Source of the DNA: Protula sp. h YS-2021
Taxonomy: Eukaryota > Annelida > Polychaeta > Sabellida > Serpulidae
DNA length: 64,000 nt
Direction of reading: 5' to 3'
Assembly (NCBI GenBank): GCA_949752745.1
Contig: OX457026.1
Coordinates: forward strand, 34,339,911 to 34,403,910
Below the pieces are notes generated by a model. That model saw only the letters and a list, made by a program, of their open reading frames with translations. It made no database searches and was not told the DNA's origin. Below are positions 10,427-64,000 of this stretch, one piece after another (position 1 is the stretch's first letter; the number at the start of each line of letters is the position of its first letter). Made by a program: the position numbers and the translations under genes.

Positions 10427-64000
<53,574 letters not shown>

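Overview
The window is eukaryotic nuclear DNA: AT-rich, with consensus GT/AG introns, long TA and TG microsatellites and many degraded transposons. The families present (DIRS, Penelope-like and LINE relics, KRAB-A-domain-containing-protein-2-like integrases, GACCTTGACC satellites) and the two genes suggest a marine invertebrate. I lean towards a bivalve mollusc, but nothing here proves the species.

Two protein-coding genes are supported, both on the + strand. (1) Positions 115-2194 hold the last four coding exons of an EGF-CFC gene (Cripto / Cryptic / one-eyed pinhead family, Nodal co-receptors). They encode an EGF-like exon, a six-cysteine CFC exon and a C-terminal exon ending in a hydrophobic GPI-anchor-type tail. 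The 5' exons lie left of the window. (2) From 10427 to the right edge runs a ferric-chelate-reductase-1-like gene (FRRS1/CYBDOM type) of at least 19 exons over about 53.6 kb. Exon 1 carries a signal peptide and the start of a Reeler domain, which exons 2-4 finish. Exons 5-8 are symmetric phase-0 exons for a Ser/Thr/Asn-rich stalk. Exons 9-12 encode the DOMON domain, and exons 12-19 the cytochrome b561 membrane core with four candidate haem histidines. The last exon is cut by the window edge. Every splice junction was checked by eye for reading phase and all are consistent.

The rest is intergenic or intronic repeat. 2.2-10.4 kb: GATATC-rich block, satellite, DIRS terminal repeat and a GACGTC-rich MITE. 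Intron 1 (10.6-16.5 kb): integrase relic with palindromic ends, minisatellite and a DIRS tyrosine-recombinase relic. Introns 2-3 (16.6-40.6 kb): two oppositely oriented DIRS relics, a Penelope-like relic, an integrase element with TIRs, and a LINE relic inside an exact 492-bp tandem duplication. Introns 4-8 (40.7-54.8 kb): more GATATC blocks and satellite, TA arrays with an integrase relic and a 1.3-kb foldback element between them, and exon 8 enclosed by a perfect 87-bp inverted repeat. Introns 10-18 carry tandem duplications and one candidate 18-nt microexon.

The two genes are not obviously linked in function. The first product would act at the cell surface in Nodal/activin signalling, the second as a transmembrane haem oxidoreductase. 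No RNA gene, operon or prokaryotic feature was found.
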